From contig CANMEE010000001.1 in NCBI GenBank assembly GCA_947496865.1, positions 1,541,501-1,605,500 on the forward strand: a stretch of DNA of 64,000 bases. Reading direction: 5' to 3'. The notes under the pieces are model-generated. The model saw only the letters and a program-made list of their open reading frames with translations, was not told the origin of the DNA and made no database searches. A program made the translations under genes and the position numbers. The DNA is from an uncultured Sphingomonadaceae bacterium (lineage in GTDB: Bacteria; Pseudomonadota; Alphaproteobacteria; Sphingomonadales; Sphingomonadaceae). The stretch's first letter is position 1; every line of letters begins with the position of its first letter. This document shows positions 9,191-19,501 of this stretch, one piece after another.

Positions 9191-11970
9191 ATATAAGCGC
9201 CAATATACCGAAGCCGGCGGCTGATCCGGGAAAGCGGATTGTCCGGCAGCGGGATATTATCAATCGTCGCAAGCTAGCCGAAGCGATTGAAGCGTTAATA
9301 GCCGAACATGGCATGGCGAAAGCCCGTCCTGAAATATTGCCATTGTTACAAGATGCGTTGGCCGATGGCCGCGCTGAAATAAGCCGGCGATTGGTCGAGA
9401 AGCCGTCTGCTGGCCACGAAGCGGCGGCGGCCCAGTCGTTCTTGATCGACCAACTGGTGCGGCTCATACATGACATTGCGGTCGGCCACCAATATCCGGT
9501 GAGCAACCCGTCTTCGGGCGAACGGATCGCGGTGATGGCCGTTGGCGGCTATGGTCGCGGAGAAATGGCGCCCCATAGCGATGTGGATATCGCTTTTTTG
9601 ACGCCATTTAAACAGACGAGCTGGACCGAGCAGGCCATTGAAGCGATGCTCTATTGGTTGTGGGACCTCGGTCTGAAAGTGGGGCAAAGCAGCCGTTCGA
9701 TCGACGAGATGGTGCGGATGGCCAACGAAGATTTGAGCATCCGTACGGCCCTCTTAGAAGGGCGCTATGTCTGGGGTGACGCGGGTGTATATGAAGAATC
9801 GAAAGCCCGTTTTTTTGCCGATGTCGTATCTGGTACAGACCGCACTTTTGTATCGGAAAAACTGGCCGAACGCGATGCACGTCACGTGCGCATGGGCGAC
9901 AGTCGTTATGTCGTTGAGCCCAATGTCAAGGAAGGCAAGGGGGGCTTGCGCGATCTGCAGACGCTTTACTGGATCGGTAAATATATTCACCGTGTTGTGT
10001 CAGCTGAAGAGCTGATTGATGTTGGTCTGTTGACGGCCAACGAGTTTAAACGCTTTCGGAAAGCTGCCAATTTCCTGTGGGCGGTGCGGTGTCATATGCA
10101 TGATATGACGGGTCGAGCGGAAGATCGTCTGACCTTCGACCTGCAACCGGGCATTGCAGAGCGGATGCGTTTTGCTGATCGGCCGGGCAAGTCTGCGGTT
10201 GAACGCTTCATGCAATATTATTTCCTGAACGCCAAAGTGGTGGGCAACCTGACCGGCGTATTTCTCGCTCATCTGGACGAGACCCATAATGCCGGTGTGC
10301 GGCGATTTATTCCGAACATTACGCGGCGGCCGAAAAAGCTAAAGGGCTTTACCTTGGATCGCGGACGGCTGGCGCTGCCGGACGAAAATTTCTTTGAAGA
10401 GGACCCGGTTCGGCTGATCGAAATTTTCCAGCTTGCTGACAAGCATGAACTGGAAATCCACCCTCTGGCCATGCGAGCGGCACGTCGCGATGCCAAGCTG
10501 ATTACCAACAAAATCCGTAAAGACCGGCGTGCCAACGCCTTGTTTCTGGATGTGCTATGTTCGCCGCGTGATCCCGAGTTGGTGCTGCGGTGGATGAACG
10601 AAGCCTCGATTTTCGGCCGCTTCATTCCGGATTTTGGCCGCGTGGTCGCGCAGATGCAGTTCGATATGTATCATCATTATACAGTCGACGAGCATAGCAT
10701 CCGCGCGATTGGTTTGCTGGCCCGTATTGGCAGCGGTGACCTGGTGGAGGATCATCCCAACTCCACCCAGACGATCAAAAAACTCAAGAACCGCCGCGTG
10801 CTGTTCGTCGCAACCTTGTTGCATGATATTGCCAAGGGAAGAGGCGGGGATCACAGCGTGCTTGGCGCCGAAGTGGCGATGAAATTATGTCCGCGGTTGG
10901 GGCTTGAGCCCTATGAAACGGAGCTAGTGGCTTGGTTGGTGCGGCATCATTTGTTGATGTCCGCTATGGCCTTCAAGCGCGACTTGTCAGATTTCAAAAC
11001 CATTCAGGACTTTGTCAGCCAAGTGAAAAGCATTGAACGGCTCCGCTTGCTCACCGTTCTGACCGTTGTCGATATTCGCGCCGTCGGGCCAGGAATTTGG
11101 AATAGCTGGAAAAGGCAGTTATTGACGGACCTGTTCCAGGCCGCGGAGGAAATGCTGTTGCTCGGCCACAAACAACGCGGACGTAAGGAACGGATAACCC
11201 AGAAAAAAATGGCATTGGCGGAAACGCTGGATTTACCCAAAGCGCAATTTACAAAATTGGCCAAACGCTTGACCGATCCATATTGGATTGCCGAACCAGA
11301 TGATATCATCGCTCATAATGTCCGTCTCATGATGCGTGCAGGGGATGATAATCTTGCAATATCGGCCGAGGCTTATCCCGAACGCGGGGCGACGCTGGTA
11401 ACTATTTATGCGGCCGATCATCCGGGTCTTTTCTATCGCATAGCCGGCGGTATCCACGTCGCAGGCGGAAACATTATCGACGCCCGTATTCACACGACTC
11501 GCGATGGCATGGCGCTGGATAATTTTCTGGTTCAGGATCAACATGGGCAACCCTTTGCCGAAGAGAACCAGCTTGAACGATTGAAGCAGGCGGTCGAGGA
11601 TGCGTTGGCCAATCGCTCCAAACTGGCGACTAAGCTTGAAGCCCGTCCGCTTTCTCATTCGCGGGCAGGTGCTTTTAACATTGTCCCAAATGCAATGGTC
11701 GACAGCGATGCGTCTAATCGCTTCACGGTGATCGAAGTAACTGCGCGGGACCGTCCCGCTTTACTGAACGAGCTTGCTTATGCGTTGTTCGAGTCCAAGG
11801 TTACGGTGCATAGCGCCCATATCGCGACCTATGGTGAACGCGCGGTGGATACATTTTATCTTACTGATCTGCTGGGCGGGAAAATTGAAAGCAAGGCGCG
11901 ATTAAATAACTTGAAAAAGAAGCTGATCAAAGCGGCCACCGAAAAAGAAGTGGCGAAAACCGCAGCCTAA
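9187..11970 (+). CDS. glnD: [Protein-PII] uridylyltransferase / uridylyl-removing enzyme
   Basis: Bifunctional sensor of glutamine that uridylylates PII proteins when nitrogen is scarce and removes UMP when it is plentiful. Domain order: nucleotidyltransferase with GGYGRGEMAPHSDVD (about residues 115-130), the GlnD helical region (GGLRDLQTLYW), an HD hydrolase domain with LLHDIAKGRGGDHS (about 545-560), then two C-terminal ACT domains (about 730-800 and 845-910) that bind glutamine. Length 927 is normal for alphaproteobacteria. It begins in the ATGA overlap with the acyl-CoA ligase and ends overlapping the convergent DUF177 gene. Confidence 0.97.
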   Translation: MNISANIPKPAADPGKRIVRQRDIINRRKLAEAIEALIAEHGMAKARPEILPLLQDALADGRAEISRRLVEKPSAGHEAAAAQSFLIDQLVRLIHDIAVGHQYPVSNPSSGERIAVMAVGGYGRGEMAPHSDVDIAFLTPFKQTSWTEQAIEAMLYWLWDLGLKVGQSSRSIDEMVRMANEDLSIRTALLEGRYVWGDAGVYEESKARFFADVVSGTDRTFVSEKLAERDARHVRMGDSRYVVEPNVKEGKGGLRDLQTLYWIGKYIHRVVSAEELIDVGLLTANEFKRFRKAANFLWAVRCHMHDMTGRAEDRLTFDLQPGIAERMRFADRPGKSAVERFMQYYFLNAKVVGNLTGVFLAHLDETHNAGVRRFIPNITRRPKKLKGFTLDRGRLALPDENFFEEDPVRLIEIFQLADKHELEIHPLAMRAARRDAKLITNKIRKDRRANALFLDVLCSPRDPELVLRWMNEASIFGRFIPDFGRVVAQMQFDMYHHYTVDEHSIRAIGLLARIGSGDLVEDHPNSTQTIKKLKNRRVLFVATLLHDIAKGRGGDHSVLGAEVAMKLCPRLGLEPYETELVAWLVRHHLLMSAMAFKRDLSDFKTIQDFVSQVKSIERLRLLTVLTVVDIRAVGPGIWNSWKRQLLTDLFQAAEEMLLLGHKQRGRKERITQKKMALAETLDLPKAQFTKLAKRLTDPYWIAEPDDIIAHNVRLMMRAGDDNLAISAEAYPERGATLVTIYAADHPGLFYRIAGGIHVAGGNIIDARIHTTRDGMALDNFLVQDQHGQPFAEENQLERLKQAVEDALANRSKLATKLEARPLSHSRAGAFNIVPNAMVDSDASNRFTVIEVTARDRPALLNELAYALFESKVTVHSAHIATYGERAVDTFYLTDLLGGKIESKARLNNLKKKLIKAATEKEVAKTAA

Positions 11971-12509
11971 CCCAGCTTGTCTTTCAATGCCGCAAGCGCG
12001 CCAAAAGGCCCGGCTTCTTCTTCGCTCTTCAGGCCCGTTTTTTCCGCTGCGATATCGGAATCGGGACCGCGCGGATATGGATCGAGCGCGAGGAACAATG
12101 TTTGGGCAATGGCTTCTCCCAGATCAATCTGGGCATTTTCATATTCGATCATATCGCAATCTTCTGTGGCGAGTTCAATTTCCTCTTCCGCTGGCGCGAT
12201 CTCGATTTTTTCGACAAAGATAATATTATAATCTTCGGCAACGCTGACAGGAAAAGGTTGGCCGCTCACCGAGCAAGCCTGATGCAGGTCGGACCGGATA
12301 TTTCCGGTGAATCGAATTTCATGTTCCTTGGCCTCTAGGCGATAGTCCGCGGTGATCGCCTCTATTGATGGCAAATCGAAGCGACTGGCCAGAGCCTTAA
12401 GCTGATCGCCATTGGCGACAATTTTTCCGGTCAAAGCCGCGCCGCCAATATCGGACAGTTTGACGATTTTGGAGAGCTCTGGGGACGGTAAAGGTGATAT
12501 TTCTGTCAT
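11967..12509 (-). CDS. DUF177 (YceD-like) protein
   Basis: A 180-residue acidic protein of the DUF177 family, whose members are linked to 23S rRNA/ribosome maturation and in many bacteria precede rpmF and fatty-acid genes. Here rpmF is absent and the gene follows the bc1 chaperone in an ATGA overlap. Visible family pattern: ACSVSGQPFPVSVAEDYNIIF in the middle and a conserved DCDMIEYENAQIDLGEAIAQ block, then LALDPYPRGP. The two-cysteine arrangement of some DUF177 proteins is reduced to a single Cys in each block. Predicted cytosolic. Confidence 0.88.
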   Translation of the reverse strand: MTEISPLPSPELSKIVKLSDIGGAALTGKIVANGDQLKALASRFDLPSIEAITADYRLEAKEHEIRFTGNIRSDLHQACSVSGQPFPVSVAEDYNIIFVEKIEIAPAEEEIELATEDCDMIEYENAQIDLGEAIAQTLFLALDPYPRGPDSDIAAEKTGLKSEEEAGPFGALAALKDKLG

Positions 12510-13033
12510 GGCGCTGCCTTTCCGATATTTCCGGCGATAATTTGGTCGGTCGCTATTTGGGTCAAGCGATCATAAAAATCTGCAAAATTCTTGGTGGTGA
12601 AATCCAGCCGATCTGCTTCCGGCGGTTCGCCGCGATACAGGTTCCGCGACAAGGCTTGATCAAGTTTCGCATCGCCAATCAATGCCTCGCGATAGGCACC
12701 CAGACGCCCGCCCAGCGCGCTCATCATCTCGCCAACCCGTTTGCCGACAATTAAATCACCAATGCCGATCTGTCGCAACTGCCCTTCCATATCCGTGACG
12801 AATAACTCTGTGAGCCACGCGATTTCCTGCCGCGCCTCGTCTGTCTGATCTAGCCGGATCAGCACGGCACAAAGAGATGCTGCGATCATATCAAAGCGCC
12901 CGTCCAGCGAGTCAGGCACACCGCCTTGTTCGTACCAGTCCAGGTGGCGGCCTTCTGCGATAATGGCATCATAAAGCGGTTGCATCACCATATTGGGATT
13001 TTTGCGGCCGAGTAGCTCGTTCAAGAATGACAT
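12506..13033 (-). CDS. Ubiquinol-cytochrome c chaperone family protein
   Basis: A 175-residue member of the CBP3/UQCC1 family, whose eukaryotic members assist cytochrome b maturation in the bc1 complex. The pattern LYDAIIAEGRHLDWYEQGGVPDSLDGRFDM is truncated here to its key elements: an N-terminal helix, the VPDSLDGRF motif (about residues 39-47), and a later GDLIVGKRVGEMMSALGGRL segment. Predicted soluble. Translationally coupled to the DUF177 gene. The 199-nt gap to bamE holds the divergent promoters. Confidence 0.9.
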   Translation of the reverse strand: MSFLNELLGRKNPNMVMQPLYDAIIAEGRHLDWYEQGGVPDSLDGRFDMIAASLCAVLIRLDQTDEARQEIAWLTELFVTDMEGQLRQIGIGDLIVGKRVGEMMSALGGRLGAYREALIGDAKLDQALSRNLYRGEPPEADRLDFTTKNFADFYDRLTQIATDQIIAGNIGKAAP

Positions 13034-13232
13034 TGTTTGTTTCGACCCCGAAAAATTGTTTTAAATGCGACCGGCTTATGACCGGTTATGTTAAGACTAC
13101 ATACAGGGGATATTGATATTTACACTGCGAGATGCAATGGGCCTTTTCTTAAGCGGTAAAAAAACTGCTATTGAGATTTAAAGCGCCTTTTGCAGCAAAC
13201 GCCATGGGCGGCCGTTTTGGAGAAGTGAGTAG

Positions 13233-13730
13233 ATGTTTAGCCAATTGAATATGCCCAAGATGAAGATGCACATCATGCTGACCGGGTTGGTCGCAGGCGG
13301 GCTGTTATTGTCTGGTTGCTCGCAGGTCCGAGGCCATCAGGGCTATATTGTTGATACGGTGCTGACCAATGCGATCCAGCCCGGGCTGGACAACCGCCAA
13401 TCGGTCGAAGCCTCTCTGGGGCGCCCGACATTTACTGCACAATTTGATGACAAGACCTGGTATTATATCTCTCGTGAAACGAAGCAACTGGCGTTTAACT
13501 CTCCGACGCCACGGGACCAGATGGTCATGCGCATCACTTTTGACGAAGCTGGCAATGTCACAGCGGTTGACCGGACTGGCCTGGAACTGGTTGCAAGCAT
13601 TAGCCCGGACGGCGATACTACGCCGACACTGGGCCGCGAACGCTCTTTCTTCGAAGAGCTATTCGGCAATATCGGCGCGGTTGGCGCGCCGGGAGCACAA
13701 AGCCCCAGCAACGATCCAACCCGGCCTTAA
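13233..13730 (+). CDS. bamE: Outer membrane protein assembly factor BamE
   Basis: Lipoprotein subunit of the BAM complex that inserts beta-barrel proteins into the outer membrane. The signal peptide ends in LLLSGC (lipobox). The body contains the SmpA/OmlA pattern: GYIVDTVLTNAIQPGLDNRQ, SVEASLGRPTFTAQF, DDKTWYYISRE. A GGAGAAGTGAG stretch precedes the ATG. At 165 residues it is longer than E. coli BamE (113), because of a Ser/Pro/Gly-rich tail after about residue 135. Single transcription unit, convergent with maeB. Confidence 0.93.
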   Translation: MFSQLNMPKMKMHIMLTGLVAGGLLLSGCSQVRGHQGYIVDTVLTNAIQPGLDNRQSVEASLGRPTFTAQFDDKTWYYISRETKQLAFNSPTPRDQMVMRITFDEAGNVTAVDRTGLELVASISPDGDTTPTLGRERSFFEELFGNIGAVGAPGAQSPSNDPTRP

Positions 13731-13765
13731 CGTCAGTTTAAGCTAATTTCCCGCTCGGGATAGCG

Positions 13766-16036
13766 CTATTTGGCGATACCACTTGCGGCCAGTACAGCCA
13801 GCGTGACCAGTTCGGACGCGGTGGATGCCATGGTTGCGATCTGCACCGATTTGTCCAGACCCACCAGCATCGGTCCGATCACCGCATCGCCGCCAAGTTC
13901 GCGGAGCAATTTGGCGGAAAGGTTCGCCGACTGCAATCCAGGCATAACCAGTACATTGGCGGTGCCGGACAAGCGATTGAACGGATAATTTGCCATTAAT
14001 TTTGGATTGAGCGCGACATCCGGTGACATTTCGCCTTCATATTCAAAATTCACGCGACGGCCATCCAATGTGGCGACAGCTTCCCGAATATTTTCGAGCC
14101 AGCGTCCAGCGGGGTTACCGAATGTCGAATAACTCAGAAAGGCGACACGCGGTTCATGGCCCATTTTCCGGGCGACCGCAGCGGTTTGCTCGGCAATATC
14201 GGCCAGTTCTTCGGCGGAAGGCCGTTCATTGACCGTGGTATCGGCCATAAACACCGTGTGGCTCTGTCCGACCATCACGTGAATGCCGAAAGCGGTGCGG
14301 CCTTTTTCGACATCAATAACTTTGGCGACATCTTTAAATGTCTGCGAGTAAGGCCGCGTCACGCCAGTAATCATGGCATCGCCCTGATCCATAGCGAGCA
14401 AGGCCGAACCAAAGATATTGCGATCCTGATTGACCATGCGTTTGATGTCGCGTTCCATATGGCCTTTGCGGTGCAGGCGTTCATAGAGCATATTGACCAT
14501 ATCCGGGACGAGCGGGCTATTGCGGGAGTTATGGATTTCAAAGCGATCAGGATCGCTGACGCCCAGTTCCTGCAATTTTTCGCGCACGCGGTCGTCGCGA
14601 CCCACCAGCACAGGCGTGCCATAGCCACCATCTTGAAACTGGATGGCTGCGCGCAGGACAACATCTTCTTCGGCTTCCGCAAAAATGACTCGTTTGGGTG
14701 ACAAGCGCGAGGTTTCATAAGCCTGCGTCAATACGGATGTGGTTGGATTGAGCCGTGCTTTCAGGCTCTGACGATAGGCATCGAGATCTTCAATCGGCTT
14801 TTGCGCGACGCCACTGTCCATCGCCGCTTTGGCAACAGCAGCTGAAACCACATCCATCAAGCGAGGATCGAACGGTGCTGGGATAATATAATCCACGCCA
14901 AATGTCGGCGCTTGCCCGCCATAAGCGGCGGCGACTTCTTCGGGCACCTGTTCGCGGGCCAGCTCGGCAATGGCATAGGCCGCAGCGACTTTCATTTCTT
15001 CATTGATACGGGTTGCCCGTACATCTAGCGCGCCGCGGAAAATAAACGGGAAACCAAGAACATTATTGACCTGATTGGGATAATCCGACCGCCCGGTGGC
15101 CACAATGGCATCGGGCCGGGCCGCCTTGGCATCGGGCGGGGTGATTTCGGGATCCGGATTGGCCATCGCAAAGATAATCGGCTGGTCGGCCATATCCTTG
15201 ACCATTTCCGGTTTCAGTGCGCCAGCAGCCGAGAGACCAAGGAACACATCGGCGCCCGTCAGGGCTTCGGTCAGGTCGCGGGCATCGGTATCGATCGCAT
15301 GCGCGGATTTCCATTGATCAACATTGTCGCGGCCACGATAGATGACGCCGCTGCGATCACACATGGTGAGATTGTCATGCGGGACGCCCAGTGATTTGAT
15401 GAGCGAAGCACAAGCGATGGCTGCCGCGCCAGCGCCGTTCACCACGACTTTAATGTCTTTGACATCGCGGTTGGTCAGCAGGCAGGCGTTGATGATACCG
15501 GCTGCCGCGATAATCGCGGTGCCATGCTGGTCATCGTGAAAAACCGGAATATTCATCTGGTCGCGCAGGGTTTGCTCGATGATGAAGCAGGCCGGGGCGC
15601 CAATATCTTCCAAATTAATGCCGCCGAAACTCGGCTCCATGATGCGCACTGCATTGATGAACGCATCGGTATCTTCGGTGTCCAATTCGATATCAATGGA
15701 ATCGACATCGGCGAAGCGTTTGAACAGGACGGCTTTGCCTTCCATTACTGGCTTGGACGCAAGAGCGCCCAAATTGCCGAGTCCCAAAATGGCGGTACCG
15801 TTGGATATGACCGCGACCAGATTACCTTTGGCGGTATAATCATAGGCCTTGGAAGGGTCTTCGGCGATGGCTCGAACGGGCACGGCGACGCCCGGCGAAT
15901 AAGCAAGGCTTAAATCCCGCTGTGTCGCCATTGGCTTTGATGCCACAATTTCAATTTTACCGGGACGTCCGTGGGAGTGGAATAATAAGGCTTCGCGCTC
16001 AGAAAATTCTACGTTGCTATCATTCTTGTCGGCCAA
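13766..16036 (-). CDS. maeB: NADP-dependent malic enzyme with phosphotransacetylase-like C-terminus
   Basis: Oxidatively decarboxylates malate to pyruvate, making NADPH. The N-terminal two-thirds are the malic enzyme (YSPGVAVPVRAIAEDP, FHDDQHGTAIIAAAGIINA, and NAD(P)-binding VVNGAGAAAIACASL). Residues about 430-756 form the phosphate acetyl/butyryl-transferase-like domain typical of MaeB, thought to be regulatory (acetyl-CoA). The TTG at 16036 (LADKNDSNVEF) is preceded by GGAGAAATAA and matches the family N-terminus. A TTG at 16075 would add 13 residues. Divergent from mutS. Confidence 0.94.
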   Translation of the reverse strand: MADKNDSNVEFSEREALLFHSHGRPGKIEIVASKPMATQRDLSLAYSPGVAVPVRAIAEDPSKAYDYTAKGNLVAVISNGTAILGLGNLGALASKPVMEGKAVLFKRFADVDSIDIELDTEDTDAFINAVRIMEPSFGGINLEDIGAPACFIIEQTLRDQMNIPVFHDDQHGTAIIAAAGIINACLLTNRDVKDIKVVVNGAGAAAIACASLIKSLGVPHDNLTMCDRSGVIYRGRDNVDQWKSAHAIDTDARDLTEALTGADVFLGLSAAGALKPEMVKDMADQPIIFAMANPDPEITPPDAKAARPDAIVATGRSDYPNQVNNVLGFPFIFRGALDVRATRINEEMKVAAAYAIAELAREQVPEEVAAAYGGQAPTFGVDYIIPAPFDPRLMDVVSAAVAKAAMDSGVAQKPIEDLDAYRQSLKARLNPTTSVLTQAYETSRLSPKRVIFAEAEEDVVLRAAIQFQDGGYGTPVLVGRDDRVREKLQELGVSDPDRFEIHNSRNSPLVPDMVNMLYERLHRKGHMERDIKRMVNQDRNIFGSALLAMDQGDAMITGVTRPYSQTFKDVAKVIDVEKGRTAFGIHVMVGQSHTVFMADTTVNERPSAEELADIAEQTAAVARKMGHEPRVAFLSYSTFGNPAGRWLENIREAVATLDGRRVNFEYEGEMSPDVALNPKLMANYPFNRLSGTANVLVMPGLQSANLSAKLLRELGGDAVIGPMLVGLDKSVQIATMASTASELVTLAVLAASGIAK

Positions 16037-16217
16037 ATTATTTCTCCGTAATATGGGTTTGGCACCCTCTGCCAAAATCCCCGCGTCCCTAATGGTGCCT
16101 ACCCCGATTGCTATGGCTTGGGCAAGTGTTGCTTCATCCGCCGTTCATCTATTTTTAACGGCCAAGTTTCTGATACGCGGCCTTTTCTGAACGGCGGGTC
16201 TGGGCTATCGCATCCCC

Positions 16218-18881
16218 ATGGCAACGCGGACTCAGCAGAAACCGGACAAGAAAAAAGCACTGGCTGCGAAAGCCGGTGCCGATGTCAAACGCACACCGAT
16301 GATGGAGCAATATTTTGCGCTCAAGGAAAAGGCGCAGGACTGCTTGCTCTTTTACCGGATGGGAGATTTTTTCGAGCTATTTTTTGAGGACGCGAAGCTG
16401 GCGTCGGCCGCGCTTGATATAGCCCTGACCTCGCGCGGGAAAAATGCCGGAGAGCAAATCCCGATGTGTGGCGTGCCGGCCCATGCGGCCGAAAGCTATC
16501 TGGCGAAACTCATTCGTGCCGGATTCAAGGTCGCAATTGCCGAGCAAACCGAAACGCCGGCCGAGGCGAAGGCGCGCGGCGGTTACAAGGCATTGGTCGC
16601 CCGGGACATAATTCGCTTCGTTACTGCCGGAACATTGACTGAAGACACGCTGCTCGATGCGCGGTCGGACAATATGCTGGTCGCGGTGGCCGAGGTTCAG
16701 GGGCAGATCGGCATAGCGGCAAGCGATATCTCCACCGGCGATTTTGAACTGCTGCAAATTTCCGAAGATGCGCTGACCGCCGAGTTGTCGCGGATCGCGC
16801 CGTCTGAGATTATTTGCAGCCCTAAACTAGCAGCGCGGCTGGAGGCGGCTACAGAATGGCCGAAAGAGGATTTCGATAGTCAGAAGGCCGAGCGCAAACT
16901 CAAGGCACTGTTCGGCGTATCGACGCTCGATGGTTTCGGAGATTTTTCCCGCAGCGAGCTAGCGGCGGCTAGCGGGTTAATCGCCTATATTGAACATGCC
17001 GCGCAAGGGGACACACCGTTTCTGAAACCGCCGGTGCAGCGCCATGCGGGCGAATATCTACTGATCGATGGCGCGACCCGTGCGAGCCTTGAGATTGAGC
17101 GGACGATGGCGGGCGAGCGCAAGGGCAGCTTGCTTGGTATTATAGATCGCACCGTAACACCGGGTGGCGCGCGCTTGCTGGGCCGCGATCTCGCTGCTCC
17201 GCTGTTTGACGAGACCAAGATTAATCTCCGCCTTGGCGTTGTGCAATGGTTTCACGATGCACCGGCCATTCGCGACGCTGTGCGTGATGCGCTTAAAGCC
17301 ATGCCGGATATCAGCCGCGCTTTGGGCCGGATATCGGCGGGACGCGGCAGTCCGCGCGATGTTGGCCAGATACGCGATGGTCTCAGCGGTGCACGGTTGT
17401 TGCGTGAGCGGTTGGCGCTCGACATGGCGCTGCCAGATATGATGAATGTGCTGCTTCCCGCGCTCGATGGCCACGCGGCGATGGTCGATTTGCTGGAACG
17501 GGCACTGGTGGAAACACCGCCGACGGAAATGACAAATGGCGGCTATATCGCAGCGGGCTATGATCCGGCACTCGATGAGCTGCGCAGCGCCGGTTCCGAT
17601 GGCCGCAAAGCAATTGCGACGCTGGAAGCGCGCTACCGCGAAGCAACCGGGATCAATACGCTCAAAATCAAACATAATGCTGTGCTGGGTTATTTTGTGG
17701 AAGTACCCGCCCGGCATGGCGACAGTTTGATGGCTGAAGATTCTGGATTCACCCATCGCCAGACGCTGGCCGGTGTGGTGCGGTTCAACTCAACGGAGCT
17801 CCATGAAGAAGCCGTACGGGTAACCCAAGCGGGTGCACACGCAATGGCCGCCGAGGCAGCGCATTTTGAAGAGCTGGTCGACAAGCTATTGGAGCGCAAG
17901 GATGCGATTGCGGCCAGCGCCGATGCGCTAGCGCGGATTGATGTGTCATCGGCTTTGGCTGAACGCGCGGTTGAAGGTCAGTGGTGCCGCCCCGAATTTG
18001 CCGACGGTAATGTGCTCGATATCAAAGCAGGCCGCCATCCGGTGGTTGAGGCCGCGCTCAGTGCTTCGGGTGATCCCTTTGTCGCCAATGATTGCGCGCT
18101 TTCTAATGACGAGCGACTCTGGCTGGTTTCAGGGCCTAATATGGGCGGTAAATCTACTTTCTTGCGGCAAAACGCGCTGATCGTGATTCTGGCGCAAGCC
18201 GGGGGCTTCGTGCCTGCCGCTTCGGCGAAGCTCAGTCTCGTGGACCGCCTGTTCAGCCGGGTCGGGGCTTCTGACAATCTGGCGCAAGGGCGCTCCACCT
18301 TCATGGTCGAGATGGTCGAAACGGCGACGATCCTCTCTCAGGCAACGGACAAGAGCTTTGTCATTCTCGACGAAGTGGGCAGGGGAACGTCGACCTATGA
18401 CGGCCTCGCGCTCGCTTGGGCGGTGGTCGAGGCTGTGCATGAAACCAACCAATGCCGCTGCCTCTTTGCGACCCATTATCATGAACTGACCCGGCTGGCG
18501 GATCGGCTTGATGCCATGTCGCTGCACCATGTTCGGGCGCGCGAGTGGAAGGGTGATCTTGTCCTGCTCCATGAACTTGCCAAAGGTCCTGCCGATCGCA
18601 GCTATGGTTTGGCTGTCGCAAAGCTCGCGGGCATTCCCAAACCGGTGCTTAAACGCGCCAAATCGGTGCTCGACAAGCTAGAGGCGGGGAAAGCGGAAAC
18701 CGGCGGTCTCGCAGCTGGTCTCGGTGACCTACCTTTATTTGCCGCGAGCCTTGTGGAAGAGGATGAGAAAACTGATATGTTGAGGGACACCTTACGAGAC
18801 ATGGACGTTGATGCTTTAAGTCCGCGGGATGCACTCGATCAACTTTATGCACTGAAATCAGTGCTGGAACAGGAAGAATAA
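16218..18881 (+). CDS. mutS: DNA mismatch repair protein MutS
   Basis: Recognises base mismatches and small loops and starts strand-directed repair with MutL. The mismatch-contacting F-x-E motif is F51-F52-E53 in MGDFFELFF. The ATPase domain has Walker A GPNMGGKSTFLRQ, the LILDEVGRGTSTYDG Walker B region (VILDE here), and FATHYHELT. Length 887 is normal. An extra basic, Lys-rich N-terminal tail of about 25 residues precedes the family core. The ATG is used, but no strong Shine-Dalgarno is visible. Its stop overlaps the next gene's start (TAATG). Confidence 0.98.
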   Translation: MATRTQQKPDKKKALAAKAGADVKRTPMMEQYFALKEKAQDCLLFYRMGDFFELFFEDAKLASAALDIALTSRGKNAGEQIPMCGVPAHAAESYLAKLIRAGFKVAIAEQTETPAEAKARGGYKALVARDIIRFVTAGTLTEDTLLDARSDNMLVAVAEVQGQIGIAASDISTGDFELLQISEDALTAELSRIAPSEIICSPKLAARLEAATEWPKEDFDSQKAERKLKALFGVSTLDGFGDFSRSELAAASGLIAYIEHAAQGDTPFLKPPVQRHAGEYLLIDGATRASLEIERTMAGERKGSLLGIIDRTVTPGGARLLGRDLAAPLFDETKINLRLGVVQWFHDAPAIRDAVRDALKAMPDISRALGRISAGRGSPRDVGQIRDGLSGARLLRERLALDMALPDMMNVLLPALDGHAAMVDLLERALVETPPTEMTNGGYIAAGYDPALDELRSAGSDGRKAIATLEARYREATGINTLKIKHNAVLGYFVEVPARHGDSLMAEDSGFTHRQTLAGVVRFNSTELHEEAVRVTQAGAHAMAAEAAHFEELVDKLLERKDAIAASADALARIDVSSALAERAVEGQWCRPEFADGNVLDIKAGRHPVVEAALSASGDPFVANDCALSNDERLWLVSGPNMGGKSTFLRQNALIVILAQAGGFVPAASAKLSLVDRLFSRVGASDNLAQGRSTFMVEMVETATILSQATDKSFVILDEVGRGTSTYDGLALAWAVVEAVHETNQCRCLFATHYHELTRLADRLDAMSLHHVRAREWKGDLVLLHELAKGPADRSYGLAVAKLAGIPKPVLKRAKSVLDKLEAGKAETGGLAAGLGDLPLFAASLVEEDEKTDMLRDTLRDMDVDALSPRDALDQLYALKSVLEQEE

Positions 18882-19459
18882 TGAACCGCTGGATCATCAT
18901 CCTTATGTCTGCGCTGCTCCTTGCTGGCGGAGCCTATGTCTATAGCTCACGCAGCGCAAATGCTGAACCGCTGGAAGTTGGTGCGGTCGCTCCCGATTTC
19001 CAAACAACCGGCGCGCTGGCGGGTAAACCCTTCAAGATCAACTTGTCGGATAAGCTCGAAAACGGACCGGTCGTGCTCTATTTCTTTCCAAAGGCTTTTA
19101 CCGCGGGCTGCACCATTGAAGCCAATATGTTTGCCGAAGCGACCGCCGATTTTGAAGCGGCAGGGGCGACGGTTATCGGCATGTCCGGGGACAGCATGGA
19201 AGAATTGACCAAATTTTCGGTTGAGGAATGCCGCGATAAATTTGCGGTGGCGCGCGCTGATGATGCGGTGATGGATGGGTATCAAGTGCGTATGGAACCG
19301 ACCTTGGCGCTAACCAACCGGACGAGCTATGTAATTGATCAGAATAGTAAAGTTGCTTTTGTTCACAGCGCGCAGGACCCCAAAAGCCATGTAAAAATGA
19401 CACTTGAAAAAGTGGAGCAATTGGCCCGCGCAAGTATCGCTGCCCCTCCTGAAAGTTGA
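18881..19459 (+). CDS. Secreted/periplasmic peroxiredoxin (AhpC/TSA-BCP type)
   Basis: A thiol peroxidase that reduces H2O2 or organic peroxides. The N-terminus is a hydrophobic signal or anchor (residues about 3-17), so unlike cytosolic BCP it probably works in the periplasm. The fold is marked by GAVAPDFQTTGALAGKPF, then VVLYFFPKAFTAGCTIEANMF with the peroxidatic Cys in AGCTIEA (the usual TPGCT is altered to AGCT), and a later SVEECRDKFAVA with a possible resolving Cys. 192 residues. Overlaps the mutS stop by one base, so likely co-transcribed with it. Confidence 0.88.
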   Translation: MNRWIIILMSALLLAGGAYVYSSRSANAEPLEVGAVAPDFQTTGALAGKPFKINLSDKLENGPVVLYFFPKAFTAGCTIEANMFAEATADFEAAGATVIGMSGDSMEELTKFSVEECRDKFAVARADDAVMDGYQVRMEPTLALTNRTSYVIDQNSKVAFVHSAQDPKSHVKMTLEKVEQLARASIAAPPES

Positions 19460-19501
19460 TAAAGATGTTGCATTTGCCGTGCAGCTGGATTGAAAGACAG
19501 C